From the NCBI GenBank assembly GCA_019694435.1, contig JAIBBZ010000004.1, positions 148,922 to 212,921 on the forward strand: a DNA stretch of 64,000 nt, read 5' to 3'. This document shows positions 8,555 through 17,822 of the stretch, piece after piece. Position 1 is the stretch's first letter, and each line of letters starts with the position of its first letter. Below the pieces are notes generated by a model, which did no database searches, was not told where the DNA came from, and saw only the letters and a list, made by a program, of their open reading frames with translations. This DNA is from Pirellulales bacterium. Its GTDB lineage: Bacteria > Planctomycetota > Planctomycetia > Pirellulales > JAEUIK01. The position numbers were made by a program, and so were the translations under genes.

Positions 8555-10255
8555 GTGAGAAAGTTTGCGCTGGCCCTGTTTTCGCTCGGCATGATGCTCT
8601 TCATGCCCGCGGCGTCGGTCCTGGCCCAGGACGACGAGATGAAGCCCTTGGTGGTCCTGTGGGCCAAGAGCTACGAAGAGCTGATCAAAGACATCGACTT
8701 CATGGGCAAGGCGTCGGACAACCCCGACCTCGGCCAGGGCCTCGAAGGCCTGATCAACCTGGTGTCGCAAGGCCAAGGCCTCCCGGGCCTCGACAAGAGC
8801 AAGCCTTGGGGCGCCGCCGTCAACTCCGACGGCTTCCAGTTCCAGATCCTCGGTTTCCTGCCGATCAAGGAACTGGACAAGTTCATGGAAATGGTCGGCC
8901 AGCTCGCCGGCGCGCCCGAAAAGCAGGACGACGGTAGTTACAAGATCAACGTCCAGGCCTTTGCCTTGTACCTCAAGCAAGTCGGCGATTGGACGTTTGT
9001 CTCGCAGGCGCCCGAGGGCTTCGCCTCGGTGCCCGCGGACCCCGCCAAGCTGCTGGGCGGTCTGAACGAGAAGTACGACTTCGGCGTGCAGGCGCACATT
9101 CAGAACATTCCCGAGGTGTTCCGGCAACTGGCCGTCGAACAAATCAAGCTCGGCATGGACGAGCAGCTGAAGAAGATGCCGCAGGAGTCGGACGCGCAGT
9201 ACGAACTGCGCAAGCAGTTGACCAAGGATCAGCTCGACAAGTTGACCTCGCAGATGGACGAGATGGAGCAGATCACCTTCGGCGTCAACATCGACGAAGA
9301 GAAGGAGCTGGGTCTGGTCGACGTCACGATGTTGGCGGTCGCTGGCAGCAAGACGGCCGAGCGGATGGCCAAGATGAGCGACGGCAAGACCAATTTTGCT
9401 GGCTTCAACATCGCGGACGCCAAGGCTTCGCTGAACATGAACCTGGTGCTTAGCCAGGACGACATCGCCGAAATGCGCGGCATGGTCGATTCGATGCAGG
9501 CCGAGCTGGACAAGCAGGTCGAAGGGCTTGACGTCATTCCCGACGAGGCCATCCGCACCGAGATCAAGGAACTGGTCGGCGAACTGTTCGACATCGTCAA
9601 AACCACGGTCGACAGCGGCCGGACCGATGCGGGCATGGCCCTGGTCGGCGAAGGTCCCCACACGCTCTTGGCCGGCGGCTATATCGCCGACGGCGAAGTG
9701 CTGAAGAAGTGGTTCGAGCGCCTGGTGAGCATGGCCGAGACCGAAGCCGGCTTCTACGGCGTGCAGATGGACGTGGCCAAGCATGAAGGCGTCGCCTTCC
9801 ACACGGTTTCGATTCCGTTCGTCGGCGGCGACGAAATGGCCCCGATCAGTGAGCTGTTCGGTGACGAGCTGGAGCTGGTCATCGGCATCGGCGAGAAGAG
9901 CGCCTATATGGCCCTGGGCAAGGACGGCGTCGATCAGCTCAAGAAGGTCATCGACGATTCGAAGGCGGCCGCCGACAAGAAAGTGCCGCCGATTCAGGGT
10001 CAGGCCTCGGTCGGCTTGCTCGTCAAGCTGCTGGCCAGTCAGCAGAAGTCGGGCGGCAGCGAGGCGGGGGACCCGCTGGTGGATGCCTTGACCATGAACA
10101 TCCCGGAGAAGGACGACAAGGTGACCATGATCGCCGAGCCGATCGAGAACGGCATCAAGCTGCACATCGAGGCTCAAAAGGGTGTCCTGGGTTTCCTCAC
10201 CTCGGCCCTGATGGCCGCGGCCCCGAGCATGAACATCCCGGGCCTGGGACAGTAA
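8555..10255 (+). CDS. Large secreted protein of unknown function, probably highly expressed
   Basis: The 566-residue product starts with GTG, preceded by a good GAGGAG ribosome-binding site nine bases upstream. It begins with a Sec signal (RKFALALFSLGMMLFMPAASVLA, cut near AQ-DD). The mature protein is acidic and Lys/Met-rich with no Cys. It reads as long helices (for example DEQLKKMPQESDAQYELRKQL) alternating with strand-like blocks such as FGVNIDEEKELGLVDVTML. I recognise no catalytic motif. Codon choice is more uniform (AAG, CTG, GAC) than in the neighbours, and the gene is a single unit ending at a strong terminator, so abundant expression is likely. An abundant periplasmic or surface protein, or a DUF3352-like relative, are guesses I cannot test here. 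Confidence 0.8.
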   Translation: MRKFALALFSLGMMLFMPAASVLAQDDEMKPLVVLWAKSYEELIKDIDFMGKASDNPDLGQGLEGLINLVSQGQGLPGLDKSKPWGAAVNSDGFQFQILGFLPIKELDKFMEMVGQLAGAPEKQDDGSYKINVQAFALYLKQVGDWTFVSQAPEGFASVPADPAKLLGGLNEKYDFGVQAHIQNIPEVFRQLAVEQIKLGMDEQLKKMPQESDAQYELRKQLTKDQLDKLTSQMDEMEQITFGVNIDEEKELGLVDVTMLAVAGSKTAERMAKMSDGKTNFAGFNIADAKASLNMNLVLSQDDIAEMRGMVDSMQAELDKQVEGLDVIPDEAIRTEIKELVGELFDIVKTTVDSGRTDAGMALVGEGPHTLLAGGYIADGEVLKKWFERLVSMAETEAGFYGVQMDVAKHEGVAFHTVSIPFVGGDEMAPISELFGDELELVIGIGEKSAYMALGKDGVDQLKKVIDDSKAAADKKVPPIQGQASVGLLVKLLASQQKSGGSEAGDPLVDALTMNIPEKDDKVTMIAEPIENGIKLHIEAQKGVLGFLTSALMAAAPSMNIPGLGQ

Positions 10256-10317
10256 TGCCAGCTTGCCCGAGGGCTCCGTTCTCGGAGCACCTCGCGTAGC
10301 GCGAACCCCCTGATCAC

Positions 10318-10354
10318 GGCGCCGGTCCTCTCGCAGGGCCGGCGCCGTTTTTTT
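10318..10354 (+). terminator. Strong intrinsic terminator
   Basis: An 11-bp stem (GGCGCCGGTCC with GGGCCGGCGCC, one G-T pair) closes a 7-base loop and is followed one base later by seven T residues. It lies 63 bases after the secreted-protein stop. A smaller hairpin (GCTCCG/CGGAGC near 10272-10287) precedes it. This is the clearest terminator in the window. Confidence 0.9.
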
Positions 10355-10478
10355 GTCTACGCCTCGCCACGCGGCCATGGCGAACCCGGGGCGCTTTGCG
10401 GTCTCGGGGCGTTCTGCTAGTTTCAGCGGTCGAGGCGGGCCGCCTTGGCCCGCGAGTCTGAGGAAGTCTTGAACCCCC

Positions 10479-11771
10479 ATGAGCCTAGCCACGACCAGCC
10501 GGCCGCTGTGCCGGGACGAAATCGCCGGGATCGCTGTGCCCGAGTTGGCCGCGCGTTTCCAGACGCCCTGCTACGCGTACGATGCCGCGGCGATCATCGA
10601 GCGGATTGCCGAGCTTCGCAGCTTCGACGTGATCCGCTACGCCCAGAAGGCCTGCTCGAACCTGGCGATTCTCGACCTGGTGCGGCGCCAAGGCGTCTTG
10701 GTCGATGCCGTCAGCGCAGGCGAGATCGAGCGCGCCCGGGCCGCCGGGTATCCGGCCACCGGCGAGCCACCGCCGGTCGTCTACACGGCCGACATCTTCG
10801 ACCGGGAGTCGCTCGACCTGGTCGTCGAGCGAGGCATTCACGTCAATTGCGGTTCGCCCGACATGATCGACCAGTTGGCCGATCGCGGCGTGCGCGGCGC
10901 GATTACCCTGCGGATCAATCCGGGCTTCGGTCACGGCCACAGCCAGAAAACCAACACCGGCGGCGAGCACTCGAAACACGGCATCTGGCACGAGCAGCTC
11001 GATGCCTGCGTCTCCCAGGCGCGTCGCCGCGGATTGGAAGTCAGCGGCCTGCATCTGCACATCGGCTCGGGCACCGACTTCGAGCATTTGGCACAGGTGT
11101 GCGGCGCGATGGACCGTCTGGCGCGGCGCGCCGGCGCCAGCCTGCACGAGATCAGCGCCGGCGGCGGTCTGCCGACGCCGTATCGCCCCGGCGATGCGCG
11201 AATCGACCTGGCCGCATACTTTGACCTTTGGGACCAGACGCGTCGCGCGCTCGAAGCGGCCTTCGGGCACAAGCTGCGGCTCGAGATCGAGCCGGGCCGG
11301 TACCTGGTCGCGGAAAGCGGTTATCTGATCAGTGAGATTCGCGCGATCAAACAGACCGGCGGGCGGACGTTCTATCTGTTGGACGCCGGTTTCAACAATC
11401 TGGCGCGACCGATCCTGTACGGCGCATATCACCCCATGTCGATCTGCCCGCGCGACGGCCGCGCGCTCGACGCGAGCGAGCTCGACGAAGTGGTCGTGGG
11501 GGGGCCCCTGTGCGAGTCGGGCGACATCTTTACCCAGACCGACGGCGGGTTTGTCGCGACGCGCGGCTTGCCCCGCGCCCAGATCGGCGACTACCTGGTC
11601 ATCGAATGCGCGGGCGCCTACGGTGCGGTCATGGCGTCGAACTACAATTCGAAGCCCTTGGCCGCCGAGGTCTTGCTGCGCGACGGCACAGCCCATTTGA
11701 TTCGTGCGCGCCAGACGTTTGCCGACTTGATTCGCGGCGAGTCGATCCCAGCGACCGAGCCGCGCGGCTAG
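10479..11771 (+). CDS. lysA: Diaminopimelate decarboxylase-like fold-type III PLP decarboxylase
   Basis: The 430-residue protein has the alanine-racemase-like barrel followed by a beta domain, as in LysA. PLP-binding Lys57 is in RYAQKACSN, a HIGSG phosphate loop follows GLHLHIGSGT, the GGG loop is EISAGGGLP, and EIEPGRYLV is typical. Cys345 in GGPLCESGD is the signature that separates DAP decarboxylases from many other members, and it contributes to the partner active site. The expected reaction is meso-DAP to lysine. Its direct neighbour downstream encodes a spermidine-synthase-type protein, so a polyamine-related substrate (for example carboxynorspermidine) should be kept in mind. Length is normal for LysA (about 420). 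Confidence 0.82.
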   Translation: MSLATTSRPLCRDEIAGIAVPELAARFQTPCYAYDAAAIIERIAELRSFDVIRYAQKACSNLAILDLVRRQGVLVDAVSAGEIERARAAGYPATGEPPPVVYTADIFDRESLDLVVERGIHVNCGSPDMIDQLADRGVRGAITLRINPGFGHGHSQKTNTGGEHSKHGIWHEQLDACVSQARRRGLEVSGLHLHIGSGTDFEHLAQVCGAMDRLARRAGASLHEISAGGGLPTPYRPGDARIDLAAYFDLWDQTRRALEAAFGHKLRLEIEPGRYLVAESGYLISEIRAIKQTGGRTFYLLDAGFNNLARPILYGAYHPMSICPRDGRALDASELDEVVVGGPLCESGDIFTQTDGGFVATRGLPRAQIGDYLVIECAGAYGAVMASNYNSKPLAAEVLLRDGTAHLIRARQTFADLIRGESIPATEPRG

Positions 11772-11799
11772 AGCGAGCGGCCCAGGACGTTTGCGCCCC

Positions 11800-14454
11800 A
11801 TGACCGCTATCCCGCCCTCTGCCGTCGAAGCCCCTGCCGACGCGGCGAGCCGTGCCGCAGGGCCGCTGGTGCGGCTGGTCTACGCGATGTCGTTCGCCTC
11901 GGGCGCGGCGGCGCTGATCTACGAAGTCGCCTGGACCAAGATGCTGTCGCTTACCTTCGGCAGCACGACCTTGGCCGCCAGCGCCGTCGTCGCCGCTTTC
12001 TTGGGTGGCATGGGCCTGGGAGCGTGGCTCTATCATCTGCCGGCTGGCCGCGCGCTGCGCGGCGGGGCGACGCCGCTGGGTTTCTACGCGGCTCTCGAGT
12101 TGGGGATCGCCGTCACCACGGCCTTGTTAAGCCGCACCTTCTACTCGCTGCCGGCCGCGTTTCTGCGCGTTGCCGAGACGGTCGGCGACGGGCCGCCGCT
12201 TGTCGCAGCGCGGTTTGCCATGGTGTTCGCGCTGCTGATCGTGCCGGCCGCGTTGATGGGCGCCACGTTTCCCGCGCTCTGCACGGCGACGATCCGCTCG
12301 GTCCGCGGCGTCGACCGGCACCTGGGCATGATCTACGGGCTCAACACGGTCGGCGCCGCAGCCGGCGCGCTGGTGGCCGGGCTGCTGCTGGTCGAGCGGT
12401 TGGGCCTGCTCCATGCGATCCTGGTTGCCAATGCCTTGAACCTGCTGATCGCCGTCGTGGCCTGGAACGCGGCGCGCCGGGCACAGCCGCTCGACGAGCC
12501 GGTCGCGGCGACCGACGCGGCAATTCCGACCGCGCTGCCGGCCGCCTGGACGGCCATCACGCTCGTGCTTTCCGGTTGGGCGACGCTGTCGTACGAGATC
12601 CTCTGGTTTCGTGCCTTGCGCTACCTGGTCGGCAACAGTACCTATGCGTTCACGGTCGTGCTGGTGGTGTTTCTCGTGGGGCTGGGACTTGGTTCGATCC
12701 TGTTGCGACGCGTGGTGCGCCGCGGAAGGCCCGAGCGCGATCTGGCGCTGTCGCAGTGTGCCATCGCCGCTTGGGGGCTGGCGGCTATGGCCGGGCTGTG
12801 GCTGGTGACCGATCCGCCCGCGGCGATTGCACCTACCTTGCAGCCGTTGTGCGATGCGCTGAGTATCTACTCGGGCCGATTCCACGACTACGGTTGGGAG
12901 CGCCAATTGGCGCTCAATGGACTCGTGGCCACGGTCTTCCTGTTGCCGGCGACGCTGTGGATGGGACTGGCGTTTCCCTTGGCGAGCCGCCTGCTGGTCG
13001 GTGACGTCCGGCGCATTGGCCAGCGCGTCGGCTCGGCATACTTGCTGGCGAACCTGGGCAGCATCGCGGGGTCGATCGGCGCAGCGACGCTGCTCTTGCC
13101 GCTGTTCGGCACGATTACCGGCACGAAGCTTGTCGCCGGCATCAACCTGGCCTGGGGACTCGTGCTGTGGGTTGCCGCGCGGCGCGCAGCCGGTGGCGGC
13201 GGCGCAGCGCTCGGCCCGGTCGCGGCCTGCGCCGCGGCGGTCGCGCTGTTCGCGGTGCTGCTGCCGCGCCAGCTCAATCTGCACGGCGAACGCGGCGCCT
13301 ATGCAAGGGCCAAACCGATCTTCACCGTCGAAGGCGATCTGGCCACGGTGCAGGTGCTCGAAGACCCCGTGCGGCCCCGGGCCAAGGCCATGGCGATCGA
13401 CGGGGCCGTGATCGGCTGCACGTCGCAGTTCGACCAGGGGCTGATGGCCAAACAGGCCGTGCTGGCGCATCTGCCGATGGCCCTGGATACGCGGATACGG
13501 CACACGCTCAATGTCGGCCTGGGCAGCGGCTCGACCTTGGCCGAGTTGGCCCGGTATCCGCAACTCGAAACGCTCGATTGCGTCGAGATCAACGCCGGCG
13601 TGGTCGCCGGCGCGCGGCGGTATTTCCCCGAAGGCGCGGTGCTCGACGATCCCCGGGTGCACGTCGCCGTGGAAGACGCTCTGTATTTTCTGCTCCGCGC
13701 CCCGCGGCACTACGATCTGATCGTCTCCGACGGCAAGCAGAATCCCAGCTTTCCCGGCAATGCCGTGATGCTATGCCGCGAGTTCTACGCTTATGGCTTG
13801 GACCGGTTGTCCGACGACGGCCTGTTCGTGCAATGGTTGCCGCTGGCGACGCTCACCAGCGAGTTCGAGATTGTGCTGCGCACGTTCTGCGACGTATTTC
13901 CCGAGGCCGACGTCTTCTTCTTTCCCGACAAGTCGGTGTTGATGGTCGGCGCCCGGCGGCCGTTGGCCGGGCGACCGATGCTCGACCGCGAGACGTTCGA
14001 CCGCGTCGGCGCGGCGCAGGGACTCGTGGCCTATGGCATCGACCGGCCCGAAGCACTCGTGGCCCATTGGCTGGTCGACAAGGGCGCCATCCGCGCGGGC
14101 CTGCCGGCCGGACCGTTAGCCACGTGGGACCATAACCCGCTGGAGTTCACGACCTTCAAAGCGCCCCGCGCTCAACTCGACGCCAGCCCGATCGACAACC
14201 TGCTGATGCTGCATCAACTCGCCAGGCACGTCGAATCGCGCCCGCTGCTGGCGTTGATCGATCCGCACATTGCGACCGCGACCCAGGCCGTGCAAGACGT
14301 TTATCTGCTGCTCACACGGCGCGAGCTCGAACCTGCACGCTTGGCGGCCGAACGGGCCGTCGAAGCTGCGCCCGACTATTTGGCCGCCCTGGCCACGCGC
14401 GACCTGGTACGCCAGGTGTTTGCCGCGCAGAACATGCGCTGGCCGGGGTCCTAG
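11800..14454 (+). CDS. Fused multi-spanning membrane protein with C-terminal spermidine synthase-like domain
   Basis: The 884-residue product has two parts. Residues about 20-490 carry roughly a dozen hydrophobic helices that start SGAAALIYEVAWTKMLSL. A second, similar opening is seen at SGWATLSYEILWFRALRYL, suggesting an internal duplication. From about 560 follows a Rossmann methyltransferase-like domain of the spermidine synthase family: NVGLGSGSTLAELA, LDCVEINAGVV, VHVAVEDALYF and YDLIVSDGKQ. The last about 60 residues look like a helical TPR-type tail. Such 'fused MFS/spermidine synthase' proteins are common in planctomycetes. Aminopropyl transfer is not proven for them. It begins 28 bases after the LysA-like gene, so the two are probably cotranscribed. 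Confidence 0.85.
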   Translation: MTAIPPSAVEAPADAASRAAGPLVRLVYAMSFASGAAALIYEVAWTKMLSLTFGSTTLAASAVVAAFLGGMGLGAWLYHLPAGRALRGGATPLGFYAALELGIAVTTALLSRTFYSLPAAFLRVAETVGDGPPLVAARFAMVFALLIVPAALMGATFPALCTATIRSVRGVDRHLGMIYGLNTVGAAAGALVAGLLLVERLGLLHAILVANALNLLIAVVAWNAARRAQPLDEPVAATDAAIPTALPAAWTAITLVLSGWATLSYEILWFRALRYLVGNSTYAFTVVLVVFLVGLGLGSILLRRVVRRGRPERDLALSQCAIAAWGLAAMAGLWLVTDPPAAIAPTLQPLCDALSIYSGRFHDYGWERQLALNGLVATVFLLPATLWMGLAFPLASRLLVGDVRRIGQRVGSAYLLANLGSIAGSIGAATLLLPLFGTITGTKLVAGINLAWGLVLWVAARRAAGGGGAALGPVAACAAAVALFAVLLPRQLNLHGERGAYARAKPIFTVEGDLATVQVLEDPVRPRAKAMAIDGAVIGCTSQFDQGLMAKQAVLAHLPMALDTRIRHTLNVGLGSGSTLAELARYPQLETLDCVEINAGVVAGARRYFPEGAVLDDPRVHVAVEDALYFLLRAPRHYDLIVSDGKQNPSFPGNAVMLCREFYAYGLDRLSDDGLFVQWLPLATLTSEFEIVLRTFCDVFPEADVFFFPDKSVLMVGARRPLAGRPMLDRETFDRVGAAQGLVAYGIDRPEALVAHWLVDKGAIRAGLPAGPLATWDHNPLEFTTFKAPRAQLDASPIDNLLMLHQLARHVESRPLLALIDPHIATATQAVQDVYLLLTRRELEPARLAAERAVEAAPDYLAALATRDLVRQVFAAQNMRWPGS

Positions 14455-14467
14455 CCGACAGGCACGC

Positions 14468-15493
14468 TCAGTCCAGGTTGGTCCGCAGTTGCGGAAACAC
14501 CTTCGAGACCTTGCCCAGCAGGTAATCGCCGTAGGTGCCTTGCGCCTCGTGGACGCTCGCCTGGTCCCAACGCTCGTTGCGGTCGTTGGGGATGGGGACG
14601 TCGGCCAGCTCCTCGATGGGCCGTACTTCGGCGCGAAAACTCGGGTCGAAGAACAGCGGAAACGACAGCCGGTCGCGACCGGCCGAATTGCGCACGCGAT
14701 GTGGCGTCGAACGGTAGAGCCCGCGCGTCAGCCGGTCGAGCATGTCGCCGATGTTGCAGATGAACGAGCCTGCGATCGGCGGCGCCTCGATCCAGCGGCT
14801 CCGGCTTTTTACCTGCAGCCCACCGGCGTTGTCTTGCCAGAGGATCGTCAACAGGCCGTAGTCGGTGTGCTCGCCGACACCCCACGTCGCCTCGCGCGCG
14901 GCCGACTCCGGCACCCAGGGATAGTTGAAGATGCGGAACAAGATCAGCGGGTCGGCCGTGTAGCGCCGATCGAAATAGTCTTCCGGCAGGTTCAAGCTCA
15001 GCGACAGTCCCCGCATCAAGGCGTGGCCGAGTTGAGTCAGCCGGTCCATGTAGGTCAACACGACCCTCCGCAGCTCGGGCAGCTCGGCAGGAAATAAGTT
15101 GGCCCCGTGCAGCGGCGTGCGGGCCACGACCTCGGGATGATCGGCCGGCAGCTCGGCACCGAAGTACAGGCCTTCCTTCTGGTCGGGCTTGCCCGAGGTC
15201 AACTCGTCGCCGACGGCAAAATATCCGCGCCAGGCCCGCCCCCCACGGCTCATGGCGATCTGCTGCTTGGCCGCGAGCGGCAAGCGAAAAAATTCCCGGC
15301 TGAGCCGATCGAGGTCGGCCAGCAGCTCCGGCTCGACATGGTGCCCCATGATGTAGAAGAACCCGCTTTCACGGCAGGCTTCGCTCAACTGCCGGGCCGT
15401 ATCGTAGCGTGCGGGGCTCCTGGCCAGCAGCGGTCCCACGTCGATGACCGGAACTTGCTCGAACTCGGCCAATTGGGAATCGTGCGTAGTCAT
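14468..15493 (-). CDS. Isopenicillin N synthase-family 2-oxoglutarate/Fe(II) oxygenase
   Basis: The 341-residue protein starts with the N-terminal DIOX_N motif ([11 protein letters not shown]) and ends with a 2OG-FeII oxygenase core. Iron ligands are His209 and Asp211 ([12 protein letters not shown]) and His265 (TPHRVRN). The downstream [10 protein letters not shown] supplies the Arg and Ser that hold the 2-oxoglutarate carboxylate, so this is probably a 2OG-dependent hydroxylase or ethylene-forming-type relative rather than a true IPNS. The substrate is unknown. The ATG at 15493 is supported by the family N-terminus; a much longer in-frame extension upstream overlaps thyX antisense and is spurious. 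Its 3' end is 13 bases from the convergent spermidine-synthase-like gene. Confidence 0.85.
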   Translation of the reverse strand: MTTHDSQLAEFEQVPVIDVGPLLARSPARYDTARQLSEACRESGFFYIMGHHVEPELLADLDRLSREFFRLPLAAKQQIAMSRGGRAWRGYFAVGDELTSGKPDQKEGLYFGAELPADHPEVVARTPLHGANLFPAELPELRRVVLTYMDRLTQLGHALMRGLSLSLNLPEDYFDRRYTADPLILFRIFNYPWVPESAAREATWGVGEHTDYGLLTILWQDNAGGLQVKSRSRWIEAPPIAGSFICNIGDMLDRLTRGLYRSTPHRVRNSAGRDRLSFPLFFDPSFRAEVRPIEELADVPIPNDRNERWDQASVHEAQGTYGDYLLGKVSKVFPQLRTNLD

Positions 15494-15640
15494 GGGCCGT
15501 TGCCTTTGCGGCGAGAGGTACGCGCGGCGGGTTGCTAAGCGTTTGTACCGCGCTTGCCCAGCGGCGTCATGCCGACGCGCGATTCGTCGCACCCCCGCCG
15601 GCCATGGCACCCCGTTGGCCTGGACAATTCGAGGGGTAGA

Positions 15641-16678
15641 ATGACGACCCCGCGGGCGAAACGCCTGCTGCTGCGCCGCGCGGGCCGCGTACGGAAACCG
15701 GGGCCCCTTGCCGAGGACGACATGCCGACCAACGCCGACGAATTCCGCCGCCTGCAATGGCACAAGTTTTCCGTCCTCGACGACGGCTTCGTGACCCTGG
15801 TCGACGTGATGGGCGACGATCAGGCCGTGGTCCAGGCGGCGCGGGTCAGCTATGGCGAGGGTACGCGCAAGGTCTCCGACGACCGGCAGTTGATCCGCTA
15901 CCTGATGCGGCACTGGCACACCACGCCTTTCGAGATGGCCGAGATCAAACTGCTGGTGCGGGTGCCGATGGACTGCTGGCGACAGTGGATTCGCCATCGT
16001 ACGGCCAACGTGAACGAATACTCGACGCGCTATTCGCTGGCCATCGACGCTGCGCAGGCCACGCCGCCGGACGCCTGGCGCCGCCAGTCCGAATCGAACC
16101 GCCAGGGGAGCGCCGGCGCGCTCGAAGCCCAGGCCGGCGCCGAGCTGAGCGCCGCCGAAGCCGAATTTCAAGCCGCGGCCCGGGCGCTTTACGAGCGGCG
16201 GATTGCCGCGGGCGTGGCCCGCGAGCAGGCCCGCAAAGACTTACCTCTGTCGACCTACACCGAGGCCTACTGGAAGGCCGACTTGCACAACATCCTGCAT
16301 TTTCTCGCGCTGCGGATGGACGCGCACGCCCAGTGGGAAATCCGCCAATATGCCCAAACGATCGGCGAGCAGATCGTCAAGCCGCTGTTTCCACTGGTCT
16401 GGGAGGCGTTTGTCGATTATCGCCGTGAAGGACTGGTACTCTCGCGGCTCGATCGTGAGCTGATCGCACGGCTCGTGGCGCGGCTCGGCCAGCAGGGCCG
16501 TGCCCAGGCCACCGAGGCCGACTTTCTCGCCGTGCAGGACCCGGGATGGGCCGCGATGCGGCGTTGCCGCGAACGCGACGAATGCCGGACCAAGCTCGCC
16601 GCGCTAGGGTTGCTCGTGCCAGATTCGGCCGGCGCCGCGGCCACCGACGACCAGAACCTCGAACCGGGAGACAACTGA
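15641..16678 (+). CDS. thyX: Flavin-dependent thymidylate synthase
   Basis: ThyX makes dTMP from dUMP with methylene-THF, NADPH and FAD. The signature begins at Arg118: [15 protein letters not shown], the ThyX motif variant found in many bacteria. Further conserved pieces are [34 protein letters not shown] (binding region), and [13 protein letters not shown]. At 345 residues it is longer than the minimal 220-residue ThyX because of a helical insert and a C-terminal extension. A GAGGGG site lies five bases before the ATG at 15641. A second ATG at 15723 with GAGG upstream is also credible and would give a 318-residue product. It overlaps the next gene by TGATG. Confidence 0.93.
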   Translation: MTTPRAKRLLLRRAGRVRKPGPLAEDDMPTNADEFRRLQWHKFSVLDDGFVTLVDVMGDDQAVVQAARVSYGEGTRKVSDDRQLIRYLMRHWHTTPFEMAEIKLLVRVPMDCWRQWIRHRTANVNEYSTRYSLAIDAAQATPPDAWRRQSESNRQGSAGALEAQAGAELSAAEAEFQAAARALYERRIAAGVAREQARKDLPLSTYTEAYWKADLHNILHFLALRMDAHAQWEIRQYAQTIGEQIVKPLFPLVWEAFVDYRREGLVLSRLDRELIARLVARLGQQGRAQATEADFLAVQDPGWAAMRRCRERDECRTKLAALGLLVPDSAGAAATDDQNLEPGDN

Positions 16679-17067
16679 TGGCCGACGCCGTTGCCGAGGA
16701 ATTGCTCGCCCTTAACCAGAAGCTGCTCGACGCCATCGCAGGAGGCGATTGGGCAACCTACACGACGCTTTGCGATCCGACGCTGACCTGCATCGAGCCT
16801 GAGGCCCGGGGCCAGGTCGTCGCCGGCATGGCGTTTCACAAGTACTACTTCGATCTCGGCGCGGGCAATTCACCGCGCCAAAACACGATGGCCTCGCCAC
16901 AGGTCCGCGTGATGGGCGACGTGGCCCTGCTCGCCTATGTGCGGCTCACGCAGCGGCTCGATGCACATGGCCATCCGCAAACGGCGGCCGTCGAAGAGAC
17001 CCGCGTCTGGCACAAGCAGCAGGGCGCGTGGAAGCACGTCCACTTCCACCGCTCGGTCGTTGAGTAA
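16678..17067 (+). CDS. CaMKII association-domain (NTF2-like) protein
   Basis: The 129-residue protein is a close pattern match to the association domain of Ca2+/calmodulin-dependent kinase II (an NTF2-like oligomerising fold). It begins LLALNQKLLDAIAGGDW, continues CDPTLTCIEPEA and GMAFHKYYFDL, and ends RVWHKQQGAWKHVHFHRS. No kinase domain is attached. Bacterial stand-alone members exist; their role is unknown, and some NTF2-like relatives are enzymes. Translation is likely coupled to thyX through TGATG, so a nucleotide- or folate-related role is worth considering, but nothing in the sequence proves it. Confidence 0.8.
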   Translation: MADAVAEELLALNQKLLDAIAGGDWATYTTLCDPTLTCIEPEARGQVVAGMAFHKYYFDLGAGNSPRQNTMASPQVRVMGDVALLAYVRLTQRLDAHGHPQTAAVEETRVWHKQQGAWKHVHFHRSVVE

Positions 17068-17126
17068 GCGGGCAGGGTGGGCGACTGAGCGAGAAGGGCG
17101 ACTGACCTGCTGCTTCGAGTCAGGTT

Positions 17127-17168
17127 CCGCTGCGTTCAGGTCAGGGCCCGCTGCGTTCAGGTCAGGGC
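17127..17168. repeat. 21-bp perfect tandem duplication at the ctaF stop
   Basis: Two exact 21-base units (CCGCTGCGTTCAGGTCAGGGC) occupy 17127-17147 and 17148-17168, with a decayed partial copy just before. The second unit covers the stop codon of the minus-strand ctaF. The period of 21 would preserve a frame of seven codons. It probably arose by slippage. Confidence 0.85.
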
Positions 17169-17743
17169 GCTGCCGGAGCGGCTTCGCCGGCAGGTGGCGT
17201 TTCTGCCGGAGCTTCGGCCGGCGGTGCCGTGGCAGGTGCAGCCTCGGCAGGTGCAGCCTCAGCGGGCGTCTCGGGGGCCGGTGCGGCCGCGGCTTCTGCA
17301 GCCTCGGTGGCGGCTTCTGCCTTCTTCTCGGCGGCCTTGAGCATCGGATCGAGCTGTGCGTCGGGCGCGGCCTGCAGATCGACCGGGGCGACGATCTGGC
17401 GGCTCCGCACCGCCGGGTCGTATTGTCCGGTATCGAGCATCGCCAGGCCCAGGAACAGGGCCACGAACAACAGTGACCCCACAAAGAAGATCGACAGCAC
17501 CGGCCGGTCCCAGCGCAGGTGCATGAAGTACAAGCACACGAGCATCGCCTTGAAGGTGGCAATGGCCAAGGCGCTGATCAGATCGAGCGGGCCCAGGTGA
17601 AACTGCGCCAGGCCCACGGTCAGCAAGGTCAGCGCCATGAGCGCCATCCAGGTGCCGACCAGCGTCGATACCGGTACGACGTGTCCCACGGGCGGGTGCT
17701 TGATCATTCCGGCGTGGCCGTCGGTAGCTGCCGCATGTGCCAT
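17162..17743 (-). CDS. ctaF: Cytochrome c oxidase subunit IV with Ala/Pro/Glu-rich tail
   Basis: The 193-residue last gene of the respiratory operon encodes the small caa3 subunit IV. Three hydrophobic helices lie at about 24-46 (TLVGTWMALMALTLLTVGL), 53-72 (LISALAIATFKAMLVCLYFMHL) and 81-102. The helix with KAMLVCLYFMHLR is the family hallmark. From about residue 125 the protein changes to a low-complexity Ala/Pro/Glu tail of about 70 residues, which ordinary CtaF proteins (about 110) lack. Subunit IV assists assembly of subunits I and III; the tail would lie outside the membrane. The gene is 79 bases behind ctaE and ends in a tandem repeat. Confidence 0.85.
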   Translation of the reverse strand: MAHAAATDGHAGMIKHPPVGHVVPVSTLVGTWMALMALTLLTVGLAQFHLGPLDLISALAIATFKAMLVCLYFMHLRWDRPVLSIFFVGSLLFVALFLGLAMLDTGQYDPAVRSRQIVAPVDLQAAPDAQLDPMLKAAEKKAEAATEAAEAAAAPAPETPAEAAPAEAAPATAPPAEAPAETPPAGEAAPAAP

Positions 17744-17822
17744 CGGTCGCGTTCCTTACTGCAAAATCGATCCGCCGGCCGGCGCAACGCGCCGCCGAAT
17801 GTGTTCAGGGAGTCCAGGGCAA

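Noticed and set aside
8120..10492. A 790-residue minus-strand frame opposite the secreted-protein gene
   Set aside because: It is antisense to a gene with a signal peptide and good ribosome-binding site, is His/Val/Leu-biased like a shadow frame, and matches no family.
15494..16171. Long N-terminal extension of the 2OG oxygenase across thyX
   Set aside because: It is antisense to the ThyX signature. The enzyme's family N-terminus begins at 15493.
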